A DNA stretch of 64,000 bases from Ifrita kowaldi (Eukaryota; Chordata; Aves; Passeriformes; Cinclosomatidae), in NCBI GenBank assembly GCA_013398055.1, contig VZRS01012063.1, forward strand, positions 29,173 through 93,172, read 5' to 3'. Shown here in pieces: positions 38,201-53,200 of this stretch; position 1 is the stretch's first letter; every line of letters starts with the position of its first letter. Both the position numbers and the translations under genes were made by a program. The notes under the pieces were generated by a model. It was not told where the DNA came from, made no database searches, and saw nothing but the letters and a program-made list of their open reading frames with translations.

Positions 38201-41200
38201 ACCACAGGCCAAACAGACTTGACTTGGGGAAATGAGCTGAATTTATTACCAGTCAAAATCAGAGCAGGATGATGAGAAGTAAAACAAATCCTAAAACTAC
38301 CTTTACCCTCCTTCTTCCTGATTCTCTACCTTCTTCCCCAAGCAGTGCAGGGGGATGGGGAATGGGGTTATGGTCAGTTCACCACATGTTGTCTATGTCA
38401 CAGCTTCCTCTTCAGGGAGAGGAGTTCTTCCCCTGCTCCAGTGTGGGGTCCCTCCCATGGGCTTCAGTACTCCAGGAACTGCAGTAGCACTGGTCCCTTC
38501 CCACAGGGTCACAAGTCCTGCCAGCAGAGCTGCTCTAGCAGGTACTGTGGGCAACCCTCTTCACAGGGCCACAGGATCTGCCAGGAGCCTGCTCCAGGGC
38601 GGGCTTCCCACAGGGACACAGCTTTCCTCCAGGCATCCAGCTGCTCCGGCATGGGGCTCCTCCGTGGACTGCAGAGGGATGCGTGCCTCACCATGGTGCT
38701 CACCATAGAAGGTTAAACTGCTGGAGCAGTTCATGAAGAACTGCAGCCTGTGCAAAGGACCCATGTTGGAGAAGTTCATGCAGAACTGTCTGTCGTGGGA
38801 GGGACCCCACACTGGAGCAGGGGGAGAGTGTGTGGAGTCCTTCCCTGTGGAGGAAGAAGCGGCATACACCGCATGGGAACTGACCGCAGCCTCCATTCCC
38901 CATCCCCCTGTGCTGGCTGGGGGAGAAGGTAGAGAATCACGAACGAAGCTAAGTCTGGGAAGAAGGGAGACATGGGGCAAAGGTACTTTAAGATACAGGT
39001 TTTTTTTTTTCTCATTATCCTACTCTGATCTGATTTGTAAAAAATTAAACTGATTTCTCCAAGTTGAGTCTATTTCACCTGTGATAGCTATCAGTGAGTG
39101 ATCTCTCCCTGTCCTTATCTCTATCCAAGAACTTTGTACTTTCTCTCCCCTGTCCAGCTGAGGAGGGGAGCAATAGAGCAGGTTTCGTGGGAACCTGGCA
39201 TCCAGCCAACTTCAACCCACCAGAGTCCCACAACAAGAAGTCACTTACCATTAACACAGCCACCAAGATGGTATTTGGGTACAACCCAATTAGATTGACC
39301 AGGAGTTACGAGGGCTTGAAAAGATGGCAAAAGCGTAGCACAGGCAGAGCTGCTCTCCATACCACCTCTGCTGGCACCTTCCTACACCCCTGCCTGCACC
39401 AGACTCCCTCTGCCTCACACGCCAGCCCCCTCTCCAAGGATACTCACGGATCGAAGACCAAGCGGGTGATGTATTCCTTCGGCATCCGAGGCAGCTGATG
39501 GGAGAACACATTCTGCAAACCAACCAGCCACATCATGATCTTCTTGTTGGGCTTCTGGTTCAGGGAGTTGCCGACCACATGGAATTCAATCACCCCCCTG
39601 CGCTCCTCCAGCCTCGCTGCCTCATCCCGGGCCGAGTGTGCTGAGAGGAAGTTGGTCTGTTTAACACACAGAAGAGGAACAAAATCACAGTTTTGAGACT
39701 TCACATCCTCTGACAGAACAGCCTTAATGAACAAGCAAATAAAACCCACTCTCTTTTTCCAACAGAGCCGCCAATGATTGCCTTTGTAATATGCCTTTGC
39801 AGAAGGGACACCATCAAATAAGCCAGATGCAAGTCTACATTACAGTCTATAAAGGCCTTTCTGAATTTGTATTGGTACAGATTAGATAACAACAGCTATG
39901 GTTATGACCCAAAAAGTCCCAAAACCTCTTGAGATAGCACTCATCCAGCTGAAGCTTATGCCACTAAGTCTTCATATTTTCTTTAGTCCTAACCAGCTTG
40001 GGCATGACTTGTGGATTCGCCTACACATACTGCAAATCACACATTTTAATGGTACTGCAGGAAAAGTCATATTTTTCTTAAATTGTATTAGTGCTTTCCA
40101 CTATCTCTACCACTACTGTAAGAGCCTAAAAAGAAGATTTTAATTCCTACAAAATTTGCTGTTATATATCTAGCAATTGCATCTATAATATCTGAATGCA
40201 GATTAAATTAATACAGAAAATTTATTTAACTTATTTTTTTCAAGATCATTTTACAATGCCAAAACATCTCTGTATGCACATACTGTTTACTTTTTTGAGC
40301 AAAGTTTGGCTGCTGGGTTTCTATTCACTGCCAGACCCAACAGCCAGGCTGGCACAGCATTTGTAATATGCAGAGCCATCAGTCACAGTGCATAGTTTGA
40401 ATAAGAAATGTAGGTGGTTCCAAATCTTCAGCAGTTTCTAGGTGAATCTTGGCAAATGAGCTGCTGGCAAAACATAGCCTGGCAGAGGGAACAGAAGGAG
40501 GAAAAGCCAGCCAAGGGGAAAAAAAGTGCAATTCTGTACATGGCACAATTCTGCAATTCTGTTTGTTTTTCTCCTCCAGCCGAAAAAAAGAGCAACTGGG
40601 GAAGACAGAGCAAATAACTGTTTAGATCAGTTCCTGCACTAGAGAGAGGTTTAAACTTCGGATATTTCATTCTGCTGCAATTTTTGAACCCCATTTAACC
40701 TTATCTTACAAGGTGTATCTATGATTAACAACAAAAAGCATACTCTGGAACTGTTCTGTAACAAAAGTACCTTCCAGGATAACCTGAGATCCACTGTTTT
40801 ACCATCACCAGTTTACAAGTCTCCTTGCCAACTGTACACAACACATGAAGAAAATTGCAGAACTATTCCTCATGTTAATGATGTATTTCCCCAATATTTT
40901 CTGTTCACCTAATCATACTCTTTCAAAGTCTATTTTTCTTGACAGGACTTTTAGCTTATCACATTCTATCCATGTAGAACATTTACTAAAAACAGACCAT
41001 TTACAAACAGACCATTTGCAACACCAAGTCTGTATCTCACCTCTGGCCCAAGCATTGCTGCAGGATCTGTAATTGTTGACATTACTTCGTTGATTAACTC
41101 AATAGGAATATCTCCTACAACCCTTGGTCTTTTAGAATCTTCCAGAGAGTAAGGTTCATTATTTTTTCTCTTTTCCCCTATAAAACAAAACTTGGATAAA

Positions 41201-44200
41201 TTAGAAATAACCAAACTGTCACAGACTAGCACTTCTGTTATATCCTTTAGTTTATATGACAAGTTTGGGGTTAGGGTTTTTTGGGTTGTTTTTTGGTTTT
41301 TTATCCCCATAGACAAGGAGAAAGCAAAAAAAATGAAAACTGAAAAATATTTATCACTTCTCAATTTTGTGTTTGCACTGGGGTATGGAATAGATCTCTC
41401 CATCCACTACACCTCTGTAAATTCACTATTTGCTTTTTCTTTTTGCTTCAAAATCCTCTGCATGGAACCTCTGTGCAGCTGTCTTAGAAGGTCAGTGCTC
41501 AATACACAAATTGCAGTACATATTTCTGGACAACAAGAAATCCCCATTTTAGGATTCACTGGAACTAAGTAACCATCATAGATTTCTTCCACCTTTTCTG
41601 TAAACCAAGCAGCATGTACAGTCTGATGTGTCATACATATTTGAAAATCCATATAAAGTTTTCAAATCAAAATATACCAAGTTAATTATTAACTACCCTA
41701 CTAACTGCAGAGCCACATGTATTATACAGCAAAAGCAACTAGTTAAATTTGTGGAAGAAAAGTCCACCAAGGACTAGCAGAGGTACAGTAACAGAGAGCC
41801 AGCTGCTAGCTCAGGATTATGCCACTCATCACCCTACTCATTCCCACTTCTGAGGGAAAAGTTGAGAAATGACCTTAAGGAACACTGCAGTTTAGGAGCT
41901 GCCAGAAGTTTCTCTGCAGTGAACACTGAGACTAAAAATTCACTTTGGTTTTGGTTTTTCTCCTTCCTTGAAGACTCACTTTGCATAAGCTTGGGATCAT
42001 CTCTCTGATCTACAACTTCTCTTGACAGGCTCATTAATCCTGAGGTGTTTGAAAAAGGATTTATTAGGAGAATTTATGCATTAACCAACCTTTTTTCTTA
42101 CAGGATTTTTTTTTTGACCTAACCTCATTCAGATTTTAAATTTAACCTGGTTGGTGTGTCTGTGTTTTTCTTTACTGCTCAAATGTATGCACTTTCAGTA
42201 CCTTGAAAGATTGAAAAACCCAAATGTGATGGCCCCTTCTACTCTGCCCTTCTATTTAAATGAAACTTTTTCTCATGGCTTATAATAGATGTACTCCAAG
42301 AAAAGTATTTTTCAAAAAGCTCTGACACCATCAGACCTTTCCCCATTTCAATTTTTTTGCGAATACAGTTGCCATTTCTGTGAGTTAAACATTACCACAG
42401 TGGAGAAAAAGGTACATGCAAAAACACCTCAAGTTTGCTAATGCGGAGCGAACCGTGCAAAGGTTACCATACACTGCAACTGATATCAACAGAAGCCAAA
42501 AGGTAAGGCTCCTTCTCCATTACCTAAGTTTGGGTCAAGGGCAGAAGAAACTTTACAAGCTGGACTCATACTCCCACTGTTGGATTGCTCCAGAGATGAA
42601 GGACTTGCACTGTATGCAACAGATCTTGCAACAGGAGGTGGACTGATAACTGCAATGACATAAAAAAACAAACACAAAAAAATCAGGTCATGGAACCCAT
42701 TCTGGTGCCCATGGAAAGACTGTCACAAAGATGGACACCCACCACCCAAAAAGTAACAGTGAACACTGTGCAACAGAGCAATGCCACCAGTTCACAAGTA
42801 GAGACATTTAAGCTTTATCTCAGTGTATTTTTCTAAACTAAATTCTACCTAAGCACAGACTGCTGGATAACAGGGATTGCAAACATCAGGCTTTATTATT
42901 TTGCAGTGCTGAGCAGAAGCTAAGAAAACAAACTTCCTTCACATACCTGCCAAGCCTGCTGGCAATTAGCTTCATGAAAAGGTTTTTTGTAGGGCTCTAC
43001 TGAAAAGCAAAATCTCATCATTCAGCTTCAGCTGTCAACCTTAACAGTACTCTAAGACTGGTTGGACAAATCAAACTCAATAAAGAGAGAAGTTGTTTCA
43101 CCAATTAAGAGAATGAAACTATTATTTTAAAAGGTCACAGACTAACATCTCTCTCCAATATTAAAAAAAAAAAAAAAAGCCCCACATTAGTCCTAAATAA
43201 TGCAGTTTTCATTTGTGTTACCCATCACTAAATGCAAATTACCTGTCTGGATTCCTAGCTGGCCAGTTCGGGAACTAGACACCATGAAATCCTGATCCCA
43301 AATGGGAGAATTCTGGCTGTACACTTCTTCTTCCAGCATAGACAGAAACCTAGGCACAAAACCAACTTAATGGGATCATTCCAAACAGGTTCTTTTTCAA
43401 AATAAGCACTTGCAATGTTTTTAAATTAAAAACATTTACTAAGTCAGTAAGAAAATGCTGTTGGCCAATGCAATTAAAAAAACCACACACACACAAAAAT
43501 CACAAGCCAGAGTTGACATAAAGTATCATAATTCAATAGAGTGCTTTCACTTATGAAACCTTACATTTGATTATAAGCAATATTTATCTAATTGCAAGTG
43601 CAGAAAAAGACAGTCACAAACTACTTATACAGAACAAAACTCCACTAATAAGAAAGCTATGAGTTGACTAATGTTATACAATGATGGCAAAATACGTCTG
43701 TTTTGATAAACCAGTGTTTTGCAGATGCACTTGCTTTCTCACTTTTATAAAATCCCAGTGTTACTAACAATGCTCTTAGGAAGATATTTTCATTCCTTGA
43801 AGTGTCCTACTGTAACATTTAATTGCACGTTTGTGATTGCATAACAGTATTTTTAACCTTTGGTAGAGTTACAGAAACAGCACGATTTCAAACCTCTCTC
43901 AGCATCATTATATTCCACAGATCAGACCCTCCAGCACACTTGCCTTCTCAGGGCTAATACACCAATTTCCTCTCAGCAGCAAGACAGCTGCTTATCCTGT
44001 GTGGCACAAAAGGGGTTTTCAGACCAGAAGTTGACATGGCACATTTCTACTCTCTGGAGTCATCTATATGTATAGAAACTGTTCAGCTGAAACCAACAGG
44101 ACTGTCGAGTAAAACTTCCTTGAGCAGGACAGGGATTTTCAGGATCAAGTCAGACTCTTGTACTGTATATACAGCACAGCCATACCTAAGCAATGTGCAG

Positions 44201-47200
44201 CATTTGCTGCTGTCTATACAGCTGATAATGGCCAAAAAGTTTGTAACAGTGACCTGACCATCTGTACAGAGCAGAAGGACAAACTCAACTTTAGCTAAAA
44301 CTCCATTCCCAGGCAGCACAGAGGCTCTGCCTTCACCCCTGTTAGTGACTGCTTCCTAGGTATGCACAGACACACCCTTTGCCCAAAAGGAGAGCCTGGG
44401 GCAGAGGGGAGTCCTGTGCCAATGCCAGGCTCCCTGCTCTAAGACACAGGCCTTCTCCAGGGTTCACTCAGCACAATGCCAGAGAAGAGACAAATGCTTC
44501 AGAAAAGTACAGCCCATGAAAGATTTAAAACATTATTCACATTTCCCACAGATCATCTGCGAACAGTACTTGCCTTTTTTTCCCCAGCAGAATATCAAAA
44601 GGAACTGCAGTGAATAATAATGCTTTTCAAATTACTGCAAAAGGCTTTAAAAGGCAGTGAAAACAGGGGCATATGCACACCTACTTCTTCCACAAATCTG
44701 CTCCTTTCATCAATGGGGTGTTAAATCCTTCTTAATATCTGTTTCAGGGCCAGATCATGATCCTGTTCCCAGACAAGCACCAACATTCCTGTATCCACAA
44801 CAGTCTACCCCAAAAGACAACGTACACTTTTCAAAGTGGTAAAATAAACTATTAGCAATAGTCAAAGCACCAAATCCTGGTTCCATTCAGCTTAGGAAAC
44901 TTCATGTTGTTTTTCATTCCCCTGAGCTCTAACCCATCTTCTGGCCCAGCACAGCAGCTTGCATAGACAGCATCAGTACCACCAGGTCTTCTGTAGGTTC
45001 AGTTCACTTGTTGTTAGGAGGGACAGGCTTTTAAAGTGTTACTTGGAGAACCAAGCTACCCTCGTAAAATAAGGATATTTTTAAAGTGATACACTACTTT
45101 AACAGGAATTCATTACAATGAATGATCCTGTCACCATCACTACACCTCCTTACCACCAGTAAAATGTTTGAAATTAAGGACTGTCAAAGTTGAGCACGTT
45201 TCAATACTCCAGTATGTAATTATTGCTGTTTTACTGTGAGAGATCGTCATCAACATTCCAGTACTGGAAAAGATAGTCAGTATGAAATTTAGGAGTTCAG
45301 GATTCATTGATGCAGTTTTATACTGACTCCTCCCTAATAAACCCACCTCTTCTGGGAGTGGAGTGATTACTTTGTTCACTATTATGATGTTGAATTAAAC
45401 TGAAATTCTTATAATCTCTGTACAACACCCACCCCTTAATGCTCCATTACCAAAGCAGATGCGAACAGTTTTTAGAGGTCTGGAGCTACATTGTTTCCAA
45501 GGACTACAGAAAAAGAAAGTAATTGACCTACAACATCTGCTAATAGGCAAAAAGCACAACCCTCCAGCAATATGAATAATCCTTTCCATAAAGTAAACCC
45601 TAGGACAAAGCAAAGCAAGCAATTGTGTACATAAAATACACTAGTCTAAGTCATGGCAGTAAAGGAAGCCACAGTATCTAGTTGCTACTGAATAAAAAGA
45701 TAAATTATTTTAAACTGCAGGTAATTTCTCCCTTTTCACAACAAAGTTGCTGGTTAACTTTGAATGCAGGCACACTGTGACCCCTTACTTTGGAAAATGA
45801 GTGAGGATTAGTGTTCGTTTTTCTTGAGGAAGCTTGTCTTTTTCTTGCCTGGCCTGCTCCAGCAGCTGTCGTCTCATTACAGTAAAAACAGAGCGAAGCA
45901 ATGTCCTACCAAAAACCTGGGTGGTTTCATACCGAGGTAGACTGTCACAAAACTGAGGGACATTGCAATAACAAAGCCACCTGTAGAGAGGAAAAAAGCC
46001 AGATAATTATTACCATCTAACATATGACTTAATGCAATAAAACCACTACCCACATCATTTATAATGCAGCTGAAAGCTGTATGACCATATAAATCAGTTC
46101 CACTACAAGGCTGGACAGAGTTAAGCAGCATTTATATTGCCCAGTTTTTTTAAAGACACGACAACCAAGTACTTTTAAGTTTCCATATATTCTTTTTCTC
46201 TGCAGTCTAGTTTCCACAAAGTGCTCTTGTTCCAGACAATAATCATAGATTACAGAATATTCATGTTGATGTCAGGGATTGTCTCCACAGCTCATTCATT
46301 CAGCCTCACACATCTCCTGCCACTGACTCCAAAGACCCTTAGCATAGCCTGTTTTACCCTCTAAACTTCTACCTTTCCCCACATAGAGGCAAAGTGGGTG
46401 ACACTTTTAACTAGCTCCACCCCAATCCAACTGGACTCCTGCCCTGGTCTTCCATCAGTCAGCTTCCTCCCATTATACTCTGACTTGTTACTCTTTCATT
46501 ACCAGTATCTCCATCCATAATAAGCTTTTCATTAAGGAAAATTACAGCATGTCATGTTTCTTTTCTAGGAAAAGGGATTATGGTACCGAAGAGATAATTC
46601 AGGAGTACACTGCCTATGTAGGTCACAGTATCTGTTAATTTAATAAACAAGATTTTGGTATCTGTGTGTAAGTGAACAGTCGTTGGTATCTGGAGCTTTA
46701 GCAGAATCAGACCACAGCCATTATGAAAGCTCCAGCAATGGAAAGAAAATATTAGGAATTGGATGCAAACACACTGTGCTGGATCCTGCACACATTTCCT
46801 CATCCAGACCTAAAGTACAGCCTGTCTCGAAATGTTCTCCCAAACTCTTGCGCCTTAATCTTTGCAAACAGGAGTTGCAAAAGAGCTGCGAGATAGAGCT
46901 GTTCACAGACTTCTACTCCCTGTTCTTGGCTGATAAAGCACAGCTCTCAAAACACAAGAATGCACGTGAAACTCTGACACAGTTTCATTCAAATCCTCAG
47001 GTTCTCAAATGAAATACGTGACTGCAAAAATTCAGGTGTGCCTGAATGGTGCACAGCATACCTGGGGCAATGCCTCAGACTGCACAGAGGAGAGAAGCTC
47101 ACAATGACAGGTGAGATCTGATGGGAAGAACACTTTGGGTCAGGGGGGACCTTAGGGACTGTGGGCAGGATGGTTTGAGAAAACACAAGTGACAAAATAA

Positions 47201-50200
47201 TTAACAACAAAAAGCCACCAAACAGAACCAATTAGCTATTGATCCCTAATATAAGTTAACTCCTACCACCCCTGGCTGACACCTGTTATCACAAACAAAT
47301 GGAGGTCAAACACCCACCAGACACGGTCTTAGGAGCACCATGGATTGTAACTGTTCTTTACGGCAGGTATTCGAGGTGACAGGACATCTGAGCCGGACAC
47401 AGGCACAGCGCAGTCTGCTCTGTCACTAGCCAGAGTCTCAACTCACACCAGGTTTGCTGTTCTCCTCCATGGAGAGGAGGTGTGTCGGAGGAAAGGCCAC
47501 CAGGAAAGCAGCCAGAAGGTGGTGCTCATCCTCGGCCAGCAGAGGCGTCTGGGCCGCTCCTGAGAACAGGGTGCTGACAGGGGTTACCTGCTGCCTGCAC
47601 TGGCAGGACCCCTAACTGCTCTCACTGTGCTCACTGAAAAAGGCACTGCACTACTCTTGTGAGAAAAATAGATACATGTCTTTTCATCCTAGCTCTTCTT
47701 CCTCCAGCGACTGAGTTATCCCTTTGAATTCTAACAATGCATTAAAAGGTCATAACAAGAACTATAATTTTAAGGAACCTAGTAATATCTGTTCCCCATT
47801 TAGCATTCAAGCACTCGCAAAATTAGTTTGATTTTTCAACTCCTCTGTGATTTGGTTTCAAACAGTGATGCTTCACAATGCTTAATGTTATCTTCTCTCT
47901 TTTTCTTTTTTAAGTTGAATAATAAATAGGGATCTTACATGAGGCTCATACCTTAAATAACTGAGAGCACTTCACAAACAGAGAACTTGCAAAAACCTTG
48001 TTAGATACCAGTGCTCCAGCCTCTACTCACTGTTCTTGGCTGATAAAGCACATCTCTCAAGACACAAGGATGCATGTGAAACTGATATAGTCTCACTAAA
48101 ACCCTTAGGTCTTCATGTTAAATCCATGGCTGCAAGGATTCACAAGGTCCATCTGTGGCATAAAGATACCGGTGTACTCCTGAAGTTTGTACATTCCCCT
48201 GTTTGTAAGGACGACTCCTAACAAGCAAAAGCAGCATTACCTGGTATAATTCACTTTATACCCCGCAATATCATCATTGGGTGATCTTAGTCTTCGCTGA
48301 GAAGGTGTCTCCAGGTGCCAGTAATTAATGCGGTTCAGAAACATTTTAGCCAGTTCCACTATTGTTTGCCTTTCCTTCGAGGGTAAGTGGCTAAATTTGT
48401 ACTGCACGAAATTATTCACACCCTTAAAAAGTAAGAAAATTCTGTTTAATAATTTAGCCATAATTTTTATAGGAGCACCCTCAAACATTCCTCACTTTAT
48501 GTTTATTATGAACTTGCATTGCATGGGAAAGAAAAGAAATACTGGAGACCGTGAACTTCTTGCTCAGCTACTCCTGCAGCTGCCACAGGCTGGTACCTGT
48601 CTACACAGCAGAAGGTACATTACATCCAGGTATTTTTAACCCACCATCGGCAGCTGACGTAAAGGGAAAGAAGCAAAAATTCCTTTTTTCCTTCCTTTTC
48701 AAAGTCAGCCAACAGAGAAAGTTCTGGTAGGCTTTCATCTATACATAAACCAACCATCACCCTCACAACTCTCCAGCTACTTTTCGGTAATAGATTAGGG
48801 TTTATGGACTTCTACTTAGGTTTATGTCTACAAATCCTATTATTTCTTCAAGAAGTCTTAAAACTTCACAATCATGTCTCCTCATTGCACGTTGGATACT
48901 GTCCAGTTTGGAGAAAAATCTACTGAAAATTATTAAAATGGGCGACTAAAAGTGCTGCAACACATATATTTTATAAATCCATAATAATACAGGTGCGTAG
49001 CAAATAATTTTGTTTGATTGAGTTGTTGAGCTGCTAAAAACTGAATTGAAAATATTGGTATTTTTTAAAGGGAAAATTATTTCAAAATAAGCTGCAAGAA
49101 GAATTGCCCTTTAATCTCTATGCTTTATTTTCTTAAGCAACTTGAACATTATGAAGATTTTGACCAAAAGTTGCATTGCACAAAACCTTTTTAATAGTGT
49201 ATTTTAAGGATTATGAGCCTATGGGGATTACATACACATTTTTTGTTTATACTCAAACTAAAGGAGAACTTAAAGTGAAGACTTCTCAGAAATTCAGCAA
49301 TGAAGCGGTTTGATCTTCCTGACTGATAAGAAGTGAGAGTCGCAAAGAAATAATTACTATGTAAAGAAATAATTACTACACCGTAACAGTCTTCACATTT
49401 AAAATGTCCTGTTTAACCATAGAACATCCATTCATCCACGGATGGGAAAACATCAGCTCCTGTTTCAGCGAGGTATGTGAGCCTCTGCATAATCTCACTG
49501 GAGTTAATGGGCCCACTTGTCTGCCAGAAGTGCATTCTTAGGAGCTTGCTTAACCAAAAACTGAATTTGTCATATGTTCTTTATCTACTGAGAGTTACAA
49601 AAGCCTCAATTATTCTTTGGTTTCAGCTTTGTTTTTTTCTTGTGTACCCTTTGAAAGAGAAGGCTATGATCTCACTGAATTGGACTGTAACATTTTTCTT
49701 GATATACAGAAGGCAAGTGTCATTTTAATATTGGATTTCAAAACTTCAACAGCATTTTTCATCACTTGAAACAAAGAAAGATTAGAACTGCCCACATAAA
49801 AGTAGCATTTCAAGTTAATTCTCTAAACCCACAAAAAAGTCCGTTTCATTAAAGCATAAGATGAATGATGAGAGAAGTCAAATAATGTAACTATTGTACA
49901 AACACTAAAAGGAGAAGCAACAGCAATCTCCTGTAGTCCCCTGTTCTGTCCTAAACAGAACACAGAAACATCGGAAAGTGCCTAAAATGCCCTGTTTTTA
50001 AAACCAGTGTCTACATTTACAAAAAGAAAAACAAACCACAAAAAAATCCCAAAACTAATAAATCCCTCAAATCCCCACCAAAATAAAATTTAAAATAAAT
50101 ACATAAATAAAGAACAACAAAAAAACCCACCACACACCAACCAAATCCACATTTTGACTCTTTACCTGTTCAATGCTAGGTTTCTCAAATGGGGGACTTT

Positions 50201-53200
50201 CCAAAGATCCTTCTACTACAGGTTTTCCCATCTGTAAAATGCACTTCCTCAAAAGCTGTTAAAAATACACAAATTTTTAAAAGTTAGTATATTTGCGTAC
50301 ATAGAGTCAGTGGAAGTCACAAGGGCACAACACACGGTGAGCAGTGTTGAAATTCTCCTGGGTATCTATCTATCTGCTTGTTTAATCATGTGAATTTGTA
50401 ATTACTAAACTTCACTGGGAAATCACCTCTGAAATGTGTGCAAGAGGCTCCTCTGAGGACATGCAGGCAGCTAAGTCACCACTCATGTCAACTGACTTTT
50501 CCTGGTATGTCAGTGAAGAAGACTGCGCAGTTTATAGATGGGACTCAGGGTCAGTTCCTGAATCATCTGGATGACTTTTGGAGTAAGGATCAGTATATTG
50601 TGTCTGGACACCAGAATGTCCAGCCCACAGTTACGCAGTAGAGCATCATCCTAGAGAAAAACTGTCTCAGCAGATACAATGAATCCATGCCCAAGGGGCA
50701 GTGAAATTGGCTGACGTGTGAGAAAGTGAAAAATCCGAGAAGATACTCCACAAGTTCAGCTTACTTTGAACAGGTAGAAATAAACTTGCTTGGTGTCTGC
50801 ATCTTCTTCTTTGTGGACACAGGTGAACAGATATTCCACATCCAATACAATCCCCAGGAGCCTATTCATTTCTTCTTCAGACACATTCTCCAGGTGAGAA
50901 ACATGAGCAGCTAAACAAAATAAAAACCCAAACTTGTAATTTCCTACTGAGAGAACCCATAGCACAGCTATAGCCCAGGAAATCTCCAACTAAGCCTGAA
51001 CTGTCAGGGCACAGATCCTGTAATAGCCTACTTAAACAGAACACATCTTATGAGAGGTAACTGAAACCTGTGTCACATCAGAGCAGTTTGTAAAGGGTGA
51101 GCAGGGGTGGTAACTTCCACAGCAGAGGAATGACAGCTGGTTGGAATCACATCATCTGTTCACACTTAAAGCAGACTACACAAGTCCTGCCTGTATTAAT
51201 ATGTCGCATTATATAACTAACTACATAAATTTTCGTCCTAAAGCTATGTCTTTGAGACAAGGTTTCTTGACTTAAGAAAATAAATCCATGATTTCCATAA
51301 ATTATGTAATTCAGATATAAGCAGCACCTTATTTTGTGAAGAGTGAAAAAAACCCCATTCCAAAAAATGGCTTTTTGTTTTAAACTGGGCATAAACTGTT
51401 TAAACTGGGAAAGTCTCTTGCTTTCGTAACATGTAAGATCAAACTGTGCTTTGTGCACACTATACTAACAGAGACTTTGCAGACTGTATGTGCTCATTTG
51501 TTCAGAAGTTTACACACATCGAAATTCCCAAGTGAAAAACTCCCTTTTATCTTCTCCAAAGGTAAACACAATTCCACATCTTCAAAATGTGGAATTTTTG
51601 GGAATAATTTTCAAAAGCCTGAGGTTTCTCCCTGTAAAGCGGGACGTTCATTTCAAGCTGGTTTGAACAAATGGTCCCGGGAAGAAGGAAGGCACTGTAA
51701 AACAAAAAGTGAACTCCCAGAAAGAAGATATTTGCATTACAAAAAGCAATGATCTTCGCTGATTCCAGGCCAATGTAGATGGTATGCATATCCTTTCCTC
51801 TGAAAGGACAAGAAAATATGCTTTCGAAGAAAGAGAAAAATACTTTAAAGTTTGGGCATATTAGCTTTTTATATTTTAATAAATTTTATCTATATTTACT
51901 TCTTAAGATCAACATAGTTTCTGAACAAAAATCTGACTCCTTAGTTGGGCAGTTAGTGAGGAAAAATAACACTAAACTTGAAAACTATCACATTTATTGC
52001 CCACCCAGCAAAGATGGTTTGTTTTGAGAAGTTTAGTATGATACCAAAACATTTAAATTCAATATCTTTGTTCAGCTTCAAGTAAAAAGTATACTGTAGC
52101 TCAGAACTTCAAAAATATGCCAGCAACTGTTTCCACTTAAATGAAAATTTATAATACAGTGTCTTAGGCACATGGCCATCATGAGCTTTCTTTGAGGATA
52201 AATCTTCAGTATCCTGGGTAGAATAAAATTATTTAATGTCTGTCCTTAAGACAGGTATGAAGGGTTAATATTCCCAGCTGTCTGTCCTGATTGTTTGCAA
52301 GTAATAAATACCCTCCTAGAGGAGTTTTGCATTAGAAACTGGTAACATACTAGAGAAATATTGCATTCCACTAACAAATGAATAAAACATCGGCATAAGA
52401 AGCCATTTCTATGCAGTTTCCATAACAATACTGAACTACTCGACTACTTAGTGGCAGTGTTTAAACATTTTATTAAACTAGAGAATTATTACTCATACTG
52501 CAAATCTAAAAGTTAAGTGTATTACCAGCGCGTATTTTCCAAAGAGACACCAATGTTTATACACCAGCCCAACAAACTGTCTTTCTTCAGATGTTCACAG
52601 CCCATTGCCAAACTCTGTGGCCATCAGTAAGTGTTTTATTAAAATTAAAGCTTTAGTACACTGGCATCAAATACTGCATCACTCTTGACTAGAGTCACAC
52701 AGTCCCAATGACACGCCCTGCCCAGCTGGTACACCCTTCTTCAGTTGCTGTTATGCCTGAAAAAAAGTATTTAAATATCACATGTATAGGTTGCTACAGC
52801 ACGAAGAAAAAAGCAAGCAGAAAGAACAAGGCTCAGTGATGGGAGGACCTGCAACTTCAGCAAGCAAGTACTGGAGTGCACAAATTAGGAACAGTGGAAA
52901 AATAGACTGACTCCACAGTCTATCTCAAAACACTAGTCATGTACACTGGGCAGGCAAAGAAATACCCAAATATGCTATGAGAAGGTGCACAGCAGGAAGT
53001 GAAGACAGTTCTGGGGGCAAAAAAGAGACTCAATGTGTATGCAGTGTATTAATTAACTAGTTTTGAAAGTGATTCAAGACTGACAATGTTTCCCAATTAA
53101 AAAATGTGCCCTGCAACGCAGAAGAAACAATCAAATAGAAGAGAGAAGACTATGCAACACCTGGTCTTGTGGCTGGTGGACAGTGAATTCTCCCAGCACC

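Noticed and set aside
38345..39053. Several 100-140-codon frames on both strands in KAT2B intron 10
   Set aside because: They lie wholly inside the GC-rich tandem modules of the LTR pair and are rich in Cys/Ser/Gly/His with no domain.
38057..39224. Plain solo LTR with TG...CA ends
   Set aside because: The ends look right, but the two halves are inverted copies of each other and no target-site duplication is visible, so an inverted pair of truncated copies fits better.
46683..48221. Possible short conserved peptide shared by the two intron 5 repeat units
   Set aside because: A similar ADKAxLSxHK string appears in both, but the frame differs after a few residues and no longer frame is shared. 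DNA-level repeat homology is enough to explain it.
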